Below are positions 1 to 13,900 of a stretch of DNA of 64,000 nt, piece after piece. The stretch is from contig JAJEKB010020612.1 of the NCBI GenBank assembly GCA_022393335.1, positions 75,560 through 139,559 of the forward strand. The letters are read 5' to 3'. The translations under genes and the position numbers were made by a program. Position 1 is the first letter of the stretch. The number at the start of each line of letters is the position of its first letter. The notes under the pieces are model-generated. The model searched no databases. It worked only from the letters and a program-made list of their open reading frames with translations, and was not told where the DNA came from. This stretch comes from Macrotrachela quadricornifera. Its lineage: Eukaryota; Rotifera; Eurotatoria; Philodinida; Philodinidae.

Positions 1-3000
1 GAGATATTTTTTTTAACAGATCAGTTCTTATTGCGGAAACAAAATACTAGGACAAATGTACTTATTTGTCACTCAACCAAAAAAAAATATAAAGAGATCC
101 CCTAAGGTGATAGTTCAATATAATAGTCTTCATTCTTTTGAATCTTCTCCAAGATACTTTTTATTGTTGGAATCTAATCTAAATAAAGCTACCACCAATA
201 TTTTTATCGCCATTATAGTCGTTATGTATACTATCGAAGAAAAAAAAAAAATTTCTTATACATTAGACAAGAGAAGATACTAGTGATTGACATAACACAT
301 TTATCCTTTCCTCGTTATTTTGCATCATTCTATTTGGCTGACGGCAACAGCAACAAGCTGAATAAGATATGATTCATTTTTTGAAATATGATAAGCAGAC
401 ATGCATGAATATTATTCATTAACAATCAATTAACAGAATGAAGAATTGTTTTCGATAGGATTTAAAACATGAAATCTCTCGAGAAAATCTTTAAAATCAT
501 TGGAGATTTTTTTATTATTATAAAAATCGACAGTTATAAGTCATCAGAAAATGACAAAACCAGAAAAAAAAGCCTGACATTAGTTGATTACGGAAATAAT
601 CAACAGTATTGTAAAGAAGAAAAATTATATAATATACTAAATAGAGAAGTAGTCATAATATAAGTAATGAAAAATATGTTTAAAGCATGTAAATTATATA
701 TTATCATTACTTAAAAGATATTTAACGCACTTATCTATATTAATTTTTACTATTAGAAAAATATAATAAGTAAAGACATTAAATATAGAAAAGTAAACAC
801 TTAACTCTATTATATATTAATGGAGCAATTTTGTGAGATTTCAAACAGAATTTGGAAAAAATATTTGTTAGTTATGTTGATATTTCAGTTAAATGTATTG
901 TCATCGAAAATAATCAAGAATAATTCTCTATATCTTTTTCTTAAGATATAAATTTTGATGATTCAGTTCTTCTTGTCTTAGGAACAATTCTTTATCAATG
1001 ATATGCTATAAGAAAACAGTTGGGATTCACATGAATCAGACGGTCTATCATGATATCAGGAAAGTCACAAATGGATAACTCTGAGTCAACTGGTATTACT
1101 AATAAGCCATTTGTGGTTTAATACTTTTCAGATGATATGTTCTCGGTATTTATTAACTTCTCTTTTATTGATGCATATCATTGATAATTTTTCTATCAGA
1201 AAATAACAGAATACATAAATAGTCGAAGAAAGAAATATATTAGATGACTTAGAATTACTTATCCGTTATTTATCCTTTAAAGAGAATATATTTCCAATAT
1301 GCTTAGATGACGATAATGCCAGTCTTCGACTTTGTTAATGGCATCTTATTTGATTGTATCGACCTGATGTTTAGCTTATTTTTATTCTTTCGACTTTTTT
1401 TATATAAATAACATCATTTTGATGAGTTAATGTTTCCATTTTGGTATCATCGATGTCGTATGAAAAAAAGAAGTGATGAATAGAAAATAGTTAGGAAAGA
1501 AATATAAATATACTATCAGTGACAATTTAGTTAGGTCAATTGATATTCAGATCTCGAAGCAAAGTACGTCTCTAATAGAAACAAACCAGAAAATTCGGTA
1601 CAACTTTAACAAATTGATATTGATTACAATAAAATAATTTTCTCTTCATATAGTACATAATACAGAACGCTTTTTAACAATATGAAATACACAAAAAACT
1701 CTAATGATATGAATGAATTGATTTATTAGCTAAGAATACGTTCCTAATCACTAGAGAATATATATATGAACACTATTCTGCGTAACTAAATAAACGCTGA
1801 GTTGTTTTCCAAACGTGACTTGAATCTCTAACCTTTACGTTATGAAAAAAATGTTTGTTATTATTTCTATCAATTTCTGAGAATGATATAATGATTAGGT
1901 CATAATAAATGGCGGCATCAATATTTTTTCGATATCTTTTACAGTTTTCATACTTTCGAACTAAGCGTTTTTTTGCAAAATAAAACTTAACATAATACTT
2001 TTGTGAACATGTAATATTAACAACTTTCAAGTGATTACTTTTTATAGTTATTTTCGTTCGTACTACGATAGTATAATAAACTATTCAAATACTTCAAAGT
2101 ATCATTTTCTGTACAATCATGTGTACTTTTCCTGTATAACATATGGGTACAAAGTATTGCTATAGAATCGAGTTTCTGGTGGATAGGTGCAAATCTAACA
2201 TTGCTAAGCTCGTTGTTGGAACCTATGCTATATTGGACGATATTTAACCAATTAGAGTTCAGTAGATTCTCGTAATATTCTGTAATATAACCGTGAGGCT
2301 TTTGAACAAAAAAGAAACGTTATACTTGAGCATCGTGTTTAATTGAGTTATACGAGCTCTTCAAAAAACTATCAAACAATGGTAGTAAAATGTATTTTTT
2401 GAAAAATTAATACTGATTTTAGGCTAGACGACTTTCTTGTAAAAGATAGTAAAAAGATTGAGCTTTAAAAGCTTTACGAAAGGAATAGTTTGATTTATTA
2501 TTATAGCTAGGTATGCGAACGAATAACTACATAAGAACTGTAGTTTATGCTTTGAAAGTTCACAATATTGCGTGGCCACAAAAGTGTGTCAACAGATTTA
2601 TGTAGCTCTACCTTTATGATATCCGTTTGTACATGGTTTTGTAAAGAATTGAACCTTGAATCTTTTGCAAAAAAATTTTGTTTAAAATTATGAGAACCGA
2701 AAAAATACCAACATCATCATTTATTATGGCCCATTCGTTTTCAAACTGAAATATTAAAATCGAGAAAATACTTTTTCCAAAAGAGTCATAGAAATAGCGA
2801 GTGTATCAGATTGAATGATCGCATTTTAAATTTCATTTTTCATTCATTTAATAAATTGTATTCAAAAAACAAAATATACAACGTATAAAACTCTACAATT
2901 TATAAAAACAAATTATTTGCTTATTAACAATATGTTAAATCATATAAAAATTTTATTCGAATAATAAATCTAACCAAAATTATCAGAGGTAATTTTTTTT

Positions 3001-5241
3001 TAAATACTTACGCGTACAATGACAGAAAATATGAGCTGTTAGACTTTCTAATTGGAAATGATGAGAATAGACTATAGTGATATTTGAGAAAATCTAGATT
3101 ATGTTATGCATTCAAGATATTGGAGATACTAGCAGATATCAAATGACCAGTATTTTTTAAATTTTCCAGTAGAAAAAATTTATCCATTTTTATCTCCTTA
3201 ATTTTCAATATAAAAACAACAAATTAAGTCTTAACAACTTCTACAGAAGAATACAAGTTTTCAATTTATAAATCAAATCTCACACATCCGAATTCGATGA
3301 ATTCAGATTTAAAATTCTAAAAAATAATATCGTTCAAAGTCTGCAATTTCAAATGTTAGACAATATAGAAACATTAATCGTAGAATTCGTATACATTTTA
3401 AGCAAATTGCTTTAAGAATTTCGAGAAAGAACGAATGATCTTATATCACCATAATCTAATTAAAGAAACTATCATTTATTCAGTTTTATAAGTATAAGTG
3501 AATAATCAATAATCAAATAGAAATGGATTTTCTTACATACGATCAAACCATATGAAATATATTCTTTTTAAAAGACCGATTCAATTTATGATATGAAAGC
3601 AAACTCTTTTATTGCCATCATTAACCGAATTCAAATGACTTTTTTCTTCTTCTTATTTATCCATATGTATGCTATAATTAATCAAAGATCTTATCTTCAA
3701 TTATTCCCATGTGATAATCTATTCAATAAATCAAATTTGTTCTTCATAGATCTATATTTGATAATCATATAATTGAAATTCAATTCAACATTTTGTACAT
3801 CAAATATATATCAATAGTTAATTTAACTTAGTACATTAATCCAAAATAGAAAATCGTTTATTTTAAAATAGATTAATTAATAATCGTAGAAGAAATTGAT
3901 TAAGACCATCAAATATATGTTTGGATTAAATCAATAAGATTTTATATATATGATGAATAGCTTCTTGTTGAAATGTGTTAGTCATTAGAATCCCAAGAGA
4001 ATTGTTGTGTAAGTATAAGAAACTTTTTTTTATTATTTAATATAAAAAGAAGTTGATATAATATTTGTAAATACAATTTTCAAATATTCTTTTTTTGTTT
4101 TAAACTAATTGTCTATGATAGGTAGATTCAAATCTAATAAAAAAAAAACTATCATAAAAAATGTTGTTGATGACAAGTGTTATCTTCTTTTATGTTTCTT
4201 ACTTATTTACATATCATACTAATCTATCTTTGATTTACTAGTAGAATTTCTTTTATGAATATTTCTTTCATATTCATGATAAGATAGATAACATGATGTT
4301 ATTTTAACTATAATCTCTATAGACTTAAACATATCAAACATATATATATATATATATATCAATGATGTCTAGATAAAAAAAAACAAGGTAAATGATTGTA
4401 TTTGTATGCAATCAGGTAAAACGATATATAAACAAGAATTATGTTTTTTGAAATGTAACTACGTTGTGTAAGAACAACTGTGTCAATAAAAAGAAAATAT
4501 TTGCTCCTGCCGATGATCAGAGAGTTGTTCATGTGTAATAATCATTAGCTTGCGCTAGTAGTCAAATACGCTTTTGTTCCAAACGGAGATGTATATGTTT
4601 ACACAAGTGCATATAAAGACGTTTATTGAACGCACAAATGAGAATCATTATTTCATCAATATAAAGAATATATAACATAGAAAGAAAAAAAAAACTCGAT
4701 GCTATTGTAATCGAGCTAATCTGAGTATTAACTATATTCATTTTGCATTTATGCGTAATAAGAATGTGATATTTGGTATTCGATCATTTACTATCACACC
4801 TATTTTGATTTATAGAAATCTGAGAAATTTCTACTTTTTCTTTTTCTTCTTCTTCTTCTTCGAGGTTTTTTTTTCTCTAGCACTGTCATTCAAAGAAATG
4901 TCTGTATCTATCACTTCTTCTCAATCTTCCTCCTTTCATCGTTTCTCTTCCGTGCTCATCTTTTTTTTTCTCTCTTCTTTGCTTTAATATGCGTATATGA
5001 TGAAGTCAGAATTCTTGAGGAAAAACACATTCTAGAATGAGATAGATTGCTTTCTATTAAGTATGTGAGCGTATGTTACATTTTCATTTCTATTGTTAAT
5101 ATTGAACGAACATCTAGTTCAATTGACCCGGTGTATGTGTTTAATCGGCGAGACAATAGACAATTGACATTGTATATATATGATTAATAAGTTTTTTAAA
5201 AAAGAGAATATAGAAAAAAAATATCTGAAAACGTTTATACG
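1..5241. other. AT-rich intergenic region
   Basis: No ORF here resembles a known protein, and I see no RNA gene. The sequence is dominated by A/T runs and includes a short (TA)n tract at about 4340-4358 and a pyrimidine-rich TTC/TCT stretch at about 4835-4985. The only ORFs are short and of skewed composition. It presumably holds the promoter of the GTPase gene that starts at 5242, but no clear core promoter can be named. Confidence 0.6.
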
Positions 5242-8200
5242 ATGATAATGGCAGAGACGCCATTACCTTCGTTAATTCGTCGACAATCTACTCAACGAAA
5301 AAAAGTTAAATTTAACAGGTAAATATTCTTTTTATTCATTAATCATATACATAGAGATTTTTTTTTCTATGATAAATTGAATTATTTTAAAATAATAAAT
5401 ACAACTAATCATATAATGAATCTTATTAGATTAGTTAGATTTTTTCTTTTTGCGGCCAATGTCAGAAAAAGCGTCAGACATTACTGACGGATAACGGAAG
5501 TTAACATAACGTCAAACTAATAATTACATTGGTTATTATTTAATGTATCCTAAGATTTTTTTTTTTTCTACTAATATTATGTTTTTTGTAATAATTCAAA
5601 TTAAAACGAAATAAAATATATTCTAATATTGAATACTTCTTTTTTTATAAGTTCGTTCATCCACTTAAAAACCTCTTATAATAGTTTTATTGACTTTGAT
5701 GTTGTTGAGAAAGAGTCAGAAAGATACATAACTCTGTGCAAATATCCGGTCTTTTTTATGTTTTAACAAGAGTACTTGTTTTCTTTTTATTGACTGATAG
5801 AAAGGAAAATTATTTTTTTTGTTCTTAATGGTCATATACCACCTTTAGAAGAATATTATCTATATATGTCTTCAATTCTTTTTGTTTTTTTTATTCAAAT
5901 ACCAGAAAAAAAAATGGAGAAACAATCTGATTTTTTTCTTCTCTTGTCACTGTTTTTATGAAGCTAGTTCAATTTGACGTGTCTTACAAAGATCGACTAA
6001 TGGATGAATTCGTAGTCGTCTATATTAATTTGCTTTTTACTACTTGATGTGGAATGAATAAAGAGATGGTAAAAAGAGAAAAAAAAAGCAAATGATAAAA
6101 TAGTTTAAATGAAAGATGACAATGAATATAATATCATAAAATAGAAATATATATAGCTACTAAAATATTCATCAAACAATCAGAACAAAGTATTATTTTT
6201 CTTTTATTATTTGAATAAAATGTTTAAATTAAAAAACTAATACATAATGACATATTTGACATACATATGAAAATCACGTCTTATAGTTATTTATCATATT
6301 TGATTTTTTTTTATTATAATATAGAATGTTTGAATTACATCATCATCTACAATCAAATGGAAATGATGGTAATGAATTAGCAAATGAAATTATACCCGAA
6401 GATGATATATCTCATACAAATTCAAGAACAGCAATTTATCGAAGATCCGATCGAGAAGGTGATATCAATATAAAACAACAAATTAATACAGATACTGACC
6501 ATTTTGATGCATTATTTGCACGTTCTAAAGCTGAACCTTTACCTTCATCTCATCCTCGCTGCTACAGTTCATGCTCACCTTCTACTGTTCCATTTCAAAT
6601 ATTTACCGATAAACCAGCGCATAATTATGCTAAATCTCAACCACATTTAATATCTTCTTCTAATTCAGCTAAACAAAATGAAGATCGTCGACAATCAACT
6701 ATATCTTCAACAAAAAGTCAACAATCAAATTTAACTTTATCGCCTAATTCTGCTAAAATAAAAAGAAAAACTTTTTCTTTAACTCATACTACACAAGCAT
6801 TTCTTCAATCATCAAATTCCCAATACGAACAGAGCGAACCATTAGCACGATCGTGTTCTTATAAACGTCCACAATCGATAAAAAAATATCGACAACAAAA
6901 GAAAGAAAAAGAAAAAGAACAGAAAGAATATTTTTCTACACGTAAATATAGCACACATAACAATAACAATCTTAACACAGTCGCTTCCAATTCTGCTCGT
7001 AAATCGGTTAGTGGTGTAACATCAAGAATTTCTGCAACAGATCTCATGGCAACTGATGATCCACATGATCAATGGTCCAGTCCCAAAACACAACGATCAG
7101 GACGTATTGGTAAGAGACATAAAAGAAAAAAAATATATATCAACGTTTTTCTTTTCTTCCCTAATGATTTCCTAATTTCCCATTAAAAAAAAAAAATGAA
7201 AGCACCAGATGCTCTTTAAATCAAACTTACAGTTAATAGTAACTTCATTGATTATGGCAACAGACGCACAAACTAATCTATTATCATATTCTTATACAGG
7301 TTCACTACCACTTGATCAATTACAACTACCTAATGATGGAGATGAAGAAATCTATCGTGTAAGACAATTTAATACAACATCCAAAGGATTTGTTAATCGA
7401 GGGTAAATAAAAGAAGAAAAAAAAATCGCTTTTTTTTTTCTTATTTTTTTTATATATGAATATTAATTAAATATTTTTCTTTTTAGTGATTCATTTAAAC
7501 GTTCATTTAAACGAAGTGGTTCAATAAGTCGTCGAAGTTCATTTCGTAAAACAGATCGTACACCTTCACAAGAACGTATTAATGATTCAGTTTTATTAAA
7601 TAATGAAGTACGTACAAGTACAAATTCATTAACAAATTCTAATATAACACCAGCCGGACTTAATCTCAATGGAATACTTGATAAAAATTATATTGATTCA
7701 ACTATCGAGAATATATCATCAGCACCAGCTATCATTGCTAGTAATGGTAATGATGATGACGATGAAGATGATGATGATGGTAATGGCACTCCACTTGTTG
7801 AACGTATTGAAACAGAAGATGGTCGTGTACAAAATATACATATTTATCAAGTTTATTTACTTGGTATGAGTGGAACAGGAAAATGTTCTCTTTTAAGACA
7901 ATTTAAAACAACTGAATATAGAGGCATTTATGATTATTCAAGTTCAGTTGGTAAGTTTTTGTATATTTTGTTTGACAGCAATGATTGTTGCTTGATAGCT
8001 GATGGCAACGACATTTACATACATATGGTAAATAGAATCATTAACAATAAACGAGATAGATAGATTGTTCGTATAGATCAGACAGAATTTGATGAGTGTT
8101 ACAACATCAATGAAGAACAATATTACATAAAAGAAAGCGAAGAAATAATAATGAAGTACAAAAAAAGACAGACAGATTGTCTAGATGATTTGTTAATATA

Positions 8201-9830
8201 TTATATGTTTATAGTCAATAGCTGAAAATAATACTTTCCTAAAAAAAAACATAAAGAAGAAATAAACGAATAGTTAGTTATAATAGGAAAAAAAAATTTC
8301 TTGTTATTTTTTTCCAATAGATTTCTTAAAAACTATTATCATATAATTTTATTGGTCTTTTTATCACTGCGAAATTTAGTCTGAAAAGTTGATTAACTTG
8401 TGCCAGTAAATAAAAAAACAAACTCAGCAACTTATTAGAATCCTATTGGCAAAACATGCATAAATATAATAAATTCTGCAGTTATGTTTGACAACATATC
8501 ATTTTGTCATACTATATTATTAACGTAAAAGAAATTTCTTTAGAAAGCAAAAAAATGTCAAAAAAAACAGAAGAATATCATAGTCTTCAACTACATCATT
8601 ATTGATCAACTATATTTTACTTTGAATAACTTCCGATTGACATTTTTCATATTCATTTAAATTATTTTATAGAGATATTATATAGTGCAAAAATCTTTTT
8701 TTTTTCTGAATAGATCATGAAAAAAAACCTATTTAATAATGCTAGTCACATTGCATAATAATTAACATATCTTCATAGATAATCAAGTTGAATAAAAGAA
8801 AGCTTTGGAATATATATATTTGAGAATATGTTTTTAATATTCTATCATGTAAAGAATAATTTCTACCAATAATAAAATAACGTCCTTGAACGAGTCTTAA
8901 AACTAGCTGTAATCTTTTCAATAATAAATATTCAAATCAGACTTATTCTAACCTCCAAGGTTTATTTTAATGATGATAATATTTCACCAAGATATCATAG
9001 GATATCCTTAGGATCAATACCTTTTTCTATAATTGTTTAATTTATAAAAAATTTAATTTTTTTCTTTCATAATTTTTTAATAATAGAAGATGATCCTGAC
9101 AATACTGTTTCAATTATGCTTGATGGTATTGAATCTCGTTTACATTTAATAAATATCGATATTGATAGTGTATGTATAAATATTAATTTTTAAATAGATT
9201 ATATACATATAAATTATTCTTTATAGATAAAATATAGTAGTACTGGTGATGCATATATTGTAGTATATTCAATAACTGATCGTCAATCATTTCAAACAGC
9301 AGTTCAATTAATAAAAAATATTCGTGAAAAAGAATTAACAAATAATCAAACATCTGTAAAACGTTATATACCAATAATTTTAGTTGGAAATAAATCTGAT
9401 CTTGTACGAAAACGTGCTGTAACAAAAGAAAGTAAATTTTTGAAAAAAAAAATTTGAATCAAAATAAATGATTTTATTTTTAAATTATTTAGCTGCTCGT
9501 CATGCAGCATTTCGTTATGAATGTAAATTTGTTGAAACATCAGCTGCAATAAATGATAAAGTTGATGATTTACTTGCTGGTACATTAAAACAAATTCGTA
9601 TAAGTGAACACAAACGTTTGGAACAACGACGTCGTTTAACTGTAGCAAATGGTGCATTAGATATAAATGATATAGAAAATGAAAAATTTTCTGATTCATC
9701 AGAACGAAAAGGTTCAACAGTATATAATCGAAATTCAAAAAATGTTTTTTCAAAATTTTTAAATGTTTTTCGAAAAAAACCATCAAGATTACCTGCTGAT
9801 GTGGAAAATTTAAATACAGATATTCGATAA
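5242..9830 (+). CDS. RGK-family (Rad/Gem/Rem-like) small GTPase, 7 exons
   Basis: Coding exons 5242-5318, 6325-7109, 7300-7402, 7487-7950, 9087-9169, 9227-9431 and 9493-9830 join with matching phases and GT-AG introns into 684 aa. The G domain lies at about residues 440-605: P-loop GMSGTGKC (448-455), NKSD (559-562) and ETSA (587-590). The stretch LINIDIDS (497-504) sits where Ras proteins have DxxG; loss of that motif is typical of RGK proteins. The segment GDAYIVVYSITD and a basic C-terminal tail (FSKFLNVFRKK) without a CAAX box also fit. Known RGK proteins bind the beta subunit of voltage-gated calcium channels and the membrane; that role is inferred here. The N-terminal 440 residues are Ser/Gln/Asn/Arg-rich with an acidic DDDDEDDDD run, making the protein over twice the usual vertebrate length of about 300. 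The P-loop has Cys instead of Ser/Thr. A polyadenylation signal AATAAA lies at 9875-9880. The first exon is the least certain part. Confidence 0.85.
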
Positions 9831-10906
9831 AAAATAACAATGGCAATAACAAACAAAACATAAATATGTATATAAATAAAAAAACAATACAATTGTATTT
9901 TTTATTTATCTGTAATGTTTTATGCGTTAAAGAAAAAAAAATATATACTAAAAGTTCGTTTATTGTTAAACGGCTAATGTATAAATAATGCTGATTTTGT
10001 CAATAGTTATAAGTAGACTATATAAAAAAAATCAATTTATAAATATGGAAATGATTTTGTCTTATTATACAGATTAAACTAAATTGATTTTTATATACAA
10101 AGAATTTTTAAGCTGATTTATTGTTCAGTTATTTTGGAATGTTAATAAAGAATATATTTATATTAGTCAAAATTTTCGATATAAAATCAGAGATTGCCTC
10201 TAGTTATAAAACCTTTTAAAATTCTAATAGGAAAAAAAAACATTAATTTGACGAGAGTATTTTTATTAACTCATTCTATGTTATAATTAGTTCTTAGATC
10301 ATACACAACAAGATCAGGTCCCCTCAGGTTTGAGCAGAAAAAAAGATATGATTCGAGGCACTCATCAATAGGTAACTATATGCATCTTCTGTATGAGTCA
10401 GAACTATTTTAAGCTACTTTTATTTTTATTGTATCATTTTTTTGTGGCATTTATAATTTGCACTATCGTTAATATGCATTTTTTTTTTATGAAATGTCAC
10501 TAGAAAAAGAAGCTTTATGGTGTCTAACTCGATGATTGCAAAGCTCATGAGATCGGTTTATATTTCCGAGAGATGACTGGGGAACTGGAAGAAATGAATC
10601 GATTTCATGACATTTTTGATCACACGACTTGACACTATTAGTCTTATGTCAGTAATAGAGAAATCATGCAGGGTTTTTTTTCTTTTTGTATTTCATTCAA
10701 CAGTTAAAATGTAAAACATTAATTAAATCTTTTCTAGCTTGATTATATCTCAATACGTATCATTTTATTAGGACAATAAGAAATACCAATTTTACTTTAA
10801 ATAGATCAAGGAATAACAATGGAAAAAAAAAACATTAATTTTTTTGTTTGAGTAAATAATTTTAGAATTCTATCACAAAAAAAAACAAAAGGAATATCTA
10901 ATTCTA
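9831..10906. other. convergent intergenic spacer
   Basis: This spacer separates the 3' ends of the GTPase gene (+) and the aminopeptidase gene (-). It is AT-rich and holds the GTPase polyadenylation signal at 9875-9880. I see no ORF, repeat or RNA gene that can be supported. Confidence 0.6.
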
Positions 10907-13900
10907 TTAACTGCTAAGGAATTCATTAATACTACGTTCATGTCGTTCGAGAACACGTCGTCGAATATCGATTTGTTCTAGAATTTTTTTAATTGGTCTC
11001 TCTAATAATGGATTTGGATGATCAGTATAAAATTTCTAAAAACAAAAAATAAAAAAAATGAATTATTTTTTCGTTTATTTTATTTTTTTTGTAATAGAAA
11101 AACTTACACGAACTTCTTCTGCACGTTCTTCAGTAACAAAATGACTTGGTGCATGCTAAAAAATTTTAAAATTAATTTTATATTTATTCAAATTAGTTTA
11201 GTATCTTATTTTATACCTCAACAAAATGAATTAAATGTGTATCACGTTCACCATAAATATCTTCAATTTTATCCCAATTTTCTTTCATATATTTCCATGT
11301 CATTTCACAACCATTACGATTATGTCCTGCTAATGCAACAAATCCAGTTAAATGATCTTGTTTTCGAACTTCTTTCTATAAGAAATATTCGAATATATAT
11401 TTTTGAACAATAAAATATAAATTTTTATACTTCATTCCAAATAAATTCAAGTGCTTGTTGTTGAATATTTTCATCATCAAAATGACAGAGTGCAGTCAAT
11501 AAACGAATACTTTCTTCTTGTGTATCAGCTTTGTGATAAAGCTAAAATAGAAATTAAGGATCTTATGAATTGACTCATAAAGGCGATGAGTCCAAAGTCT
11601 TTCAGAGCTTCCTTAATCTTATAAAGTCTTACTCATTATAATGATATTATATTATTAATCATCCTTCACTCTATATTGCTGAGAGGTATCATCTTTGACT
11701 GAACTAAAATAATTCAATCTTTTTCTAATTTTCAAAAAAAAAAAAAGCATTACACAGAAGCTTTCTGTTTTCTATTGCATCGATTTATTTTATTTATTAT
11801 ATACAACGAAAGTTCAAGATATAAATAATTTAATGGTTAGATTATTATTTCAGTCAAAGATGATATCCATCATAGAAAAAAAATAACGGAATTAGCGTAA
11901 ATTATTTTACACAAGTGAATTTTGAGACATAATGTATACTTATATGCTTATCACTTTTAGGATCTTGTATTAGATTGTCTTTCATGCCTCTTCGACTAGT
12001 ATTAAAAATATTTCTGTTACATATGTCAAAATAGAAGTTTATTAAATTATATTACCGATTTAATTTGTTCAAATGTTTCTTGATTTCCTGTTTTAGCAAC
12101 AGTTAAATAAATAGCGGAACGAATATTTGCATTAATCGATGGATGATTTTGATTATTATCACTAAATAATTTTGCAAAACGTTTATGTGCTTCATCACGT
12201 GTTCTATTATGTCCATTGATACCCATTTGAATTAATATTAAACCACGAAGCATAGCTGCTTGTGAACCTTCATTCGGTAATGGATCCCATTCTAATTTAT
12301 TATATATATTTGATAAAAGATCACATACATATCGTTGAAAAAGTTTTTTTGTATTATCCATATAAGCATAATGAAATATTGAATTAAGATCAGTTATTTG
12401 TCTTAAAATAGATTTCCAAACAGTTAAATTATCTTCATGTTTATATGCTTGACGAAGTAATTTTAAATAATCGACATAATTCGTATGACCAGAACGTGCT
12501 AAAGCATAAACATCTGTTTGAATACCAAAACGATCTTGAGGAGAAAGGGTTTGATCTTGTATACCGGGTGTTAATGCTTCAAGCATTGATTGAGGATAAT
12601 GAACACGATAGACACCAACGCTAGAAATAAACATTATGTTTTTTTTTTAAAGATTGAGCGTCTCTCTATAAATCCTAAGAAGTACTTATAAAAGTAGATT
12701 TTAAAAATTATGCCTTACCTATTCAATAGAGAAAAGATCCAAAGATGGCAAGATTTTATTTGAATAAAATTTTACTATTTCTATGCAATTCTTCAAAAAT
12801 AGGCGCTGAAATGGGATTTGAAGTGGTATATAAACGAAGTGGTTTATTACTGCTAGGAAATTAAATAACAGACACAATACATCTTTTATATATATTGTGA
12901 ATTTTTCTTATCTTTAAATCTACATGATTTCTGAAAATGGAAAGATAATTAATAATGTACTTAATCGAGTGATAAAATCAGTATCAACTTAACAATAAGG
13001 CAATATGATAAAAGTACGTCTTTCTTTAATTGCTGACGCCTTGACTGAATCTAATCATGCCCTATCCTAGTTTGTCTACTAGTCTTGAAAGTATATAAAA
13101 TTTACCTAAATAAATTTAATTTAATCCAATCATTTTCAGGTACTTTTTCAAGTAAAAATTCTTGTTTTTTCTCTCCATCTATATATAATTGATGAATATT
13201 TTCATTCGGATTTGATTTTGTACAAATATTTATTGGAATTTTCCATTTTTGACTATCATCAATTGTTCCATTAGCTAGAAAACGTGTTTGTTCAATTTTT
13301 AATAATCGATCATTTCCTTTTTGTTCTTGTGTTATCTTTATTAAAAAAAAAAGAAAATAATTAATTTAATTTAAAAACATACAGTAAGAAGTGGATAACC
13401 CATTTGTTTTGTCCATGTCGAAAGTATATCAGATAGATGAGGTCGTTTTGATGCTTGAGATAAATGTGACCAAAGATTTTCTGTTATAGTATTTTTATAT
13501 TTATATTCATCAAGATAATTTGCCAAACCATTACGAAATGCTTCATCACCAATATATGCATGAAGAAAACGAATAACACTCGAACCTAAATAAACGTTTA
13601 TTTATTTAAAAAGAAAAAAAAAATAAGATTTTTTTTCAATACCTTTTTCATATGTAATATCATCAAATATTTCATTAATTTCAGTTGGCTTTTTAATAGG
13701 CATTTCAATTGGATGACTATTTTGAAGTGCATCGGGAATCATACATGTTGCTATATTATCAGATACAAATTGTGTCCAAATATCATATTCAGGATAGACA
13801 TGATCAACAGCAAGATATTGAATCCATTGAGCAAAACGTAAAAAAAATAAAAAAAAAATATAAAAACTTTCATTTACACTTATCTTCATTAAGCCATAAA

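Noticed and set aside
4751..4987. 78-aa ORF rich in Phe and Ser
   Set aside because: It is the translation of a TTC/TCT-rich simple-sequence stretch; no conserved feature.
9364..9892. Two minus-strand ORFs of 125 and 165 aa
   Set aside because: They are antisense shadows of the last two exons of the GTPase gene, which has family motifs on the plus strand.
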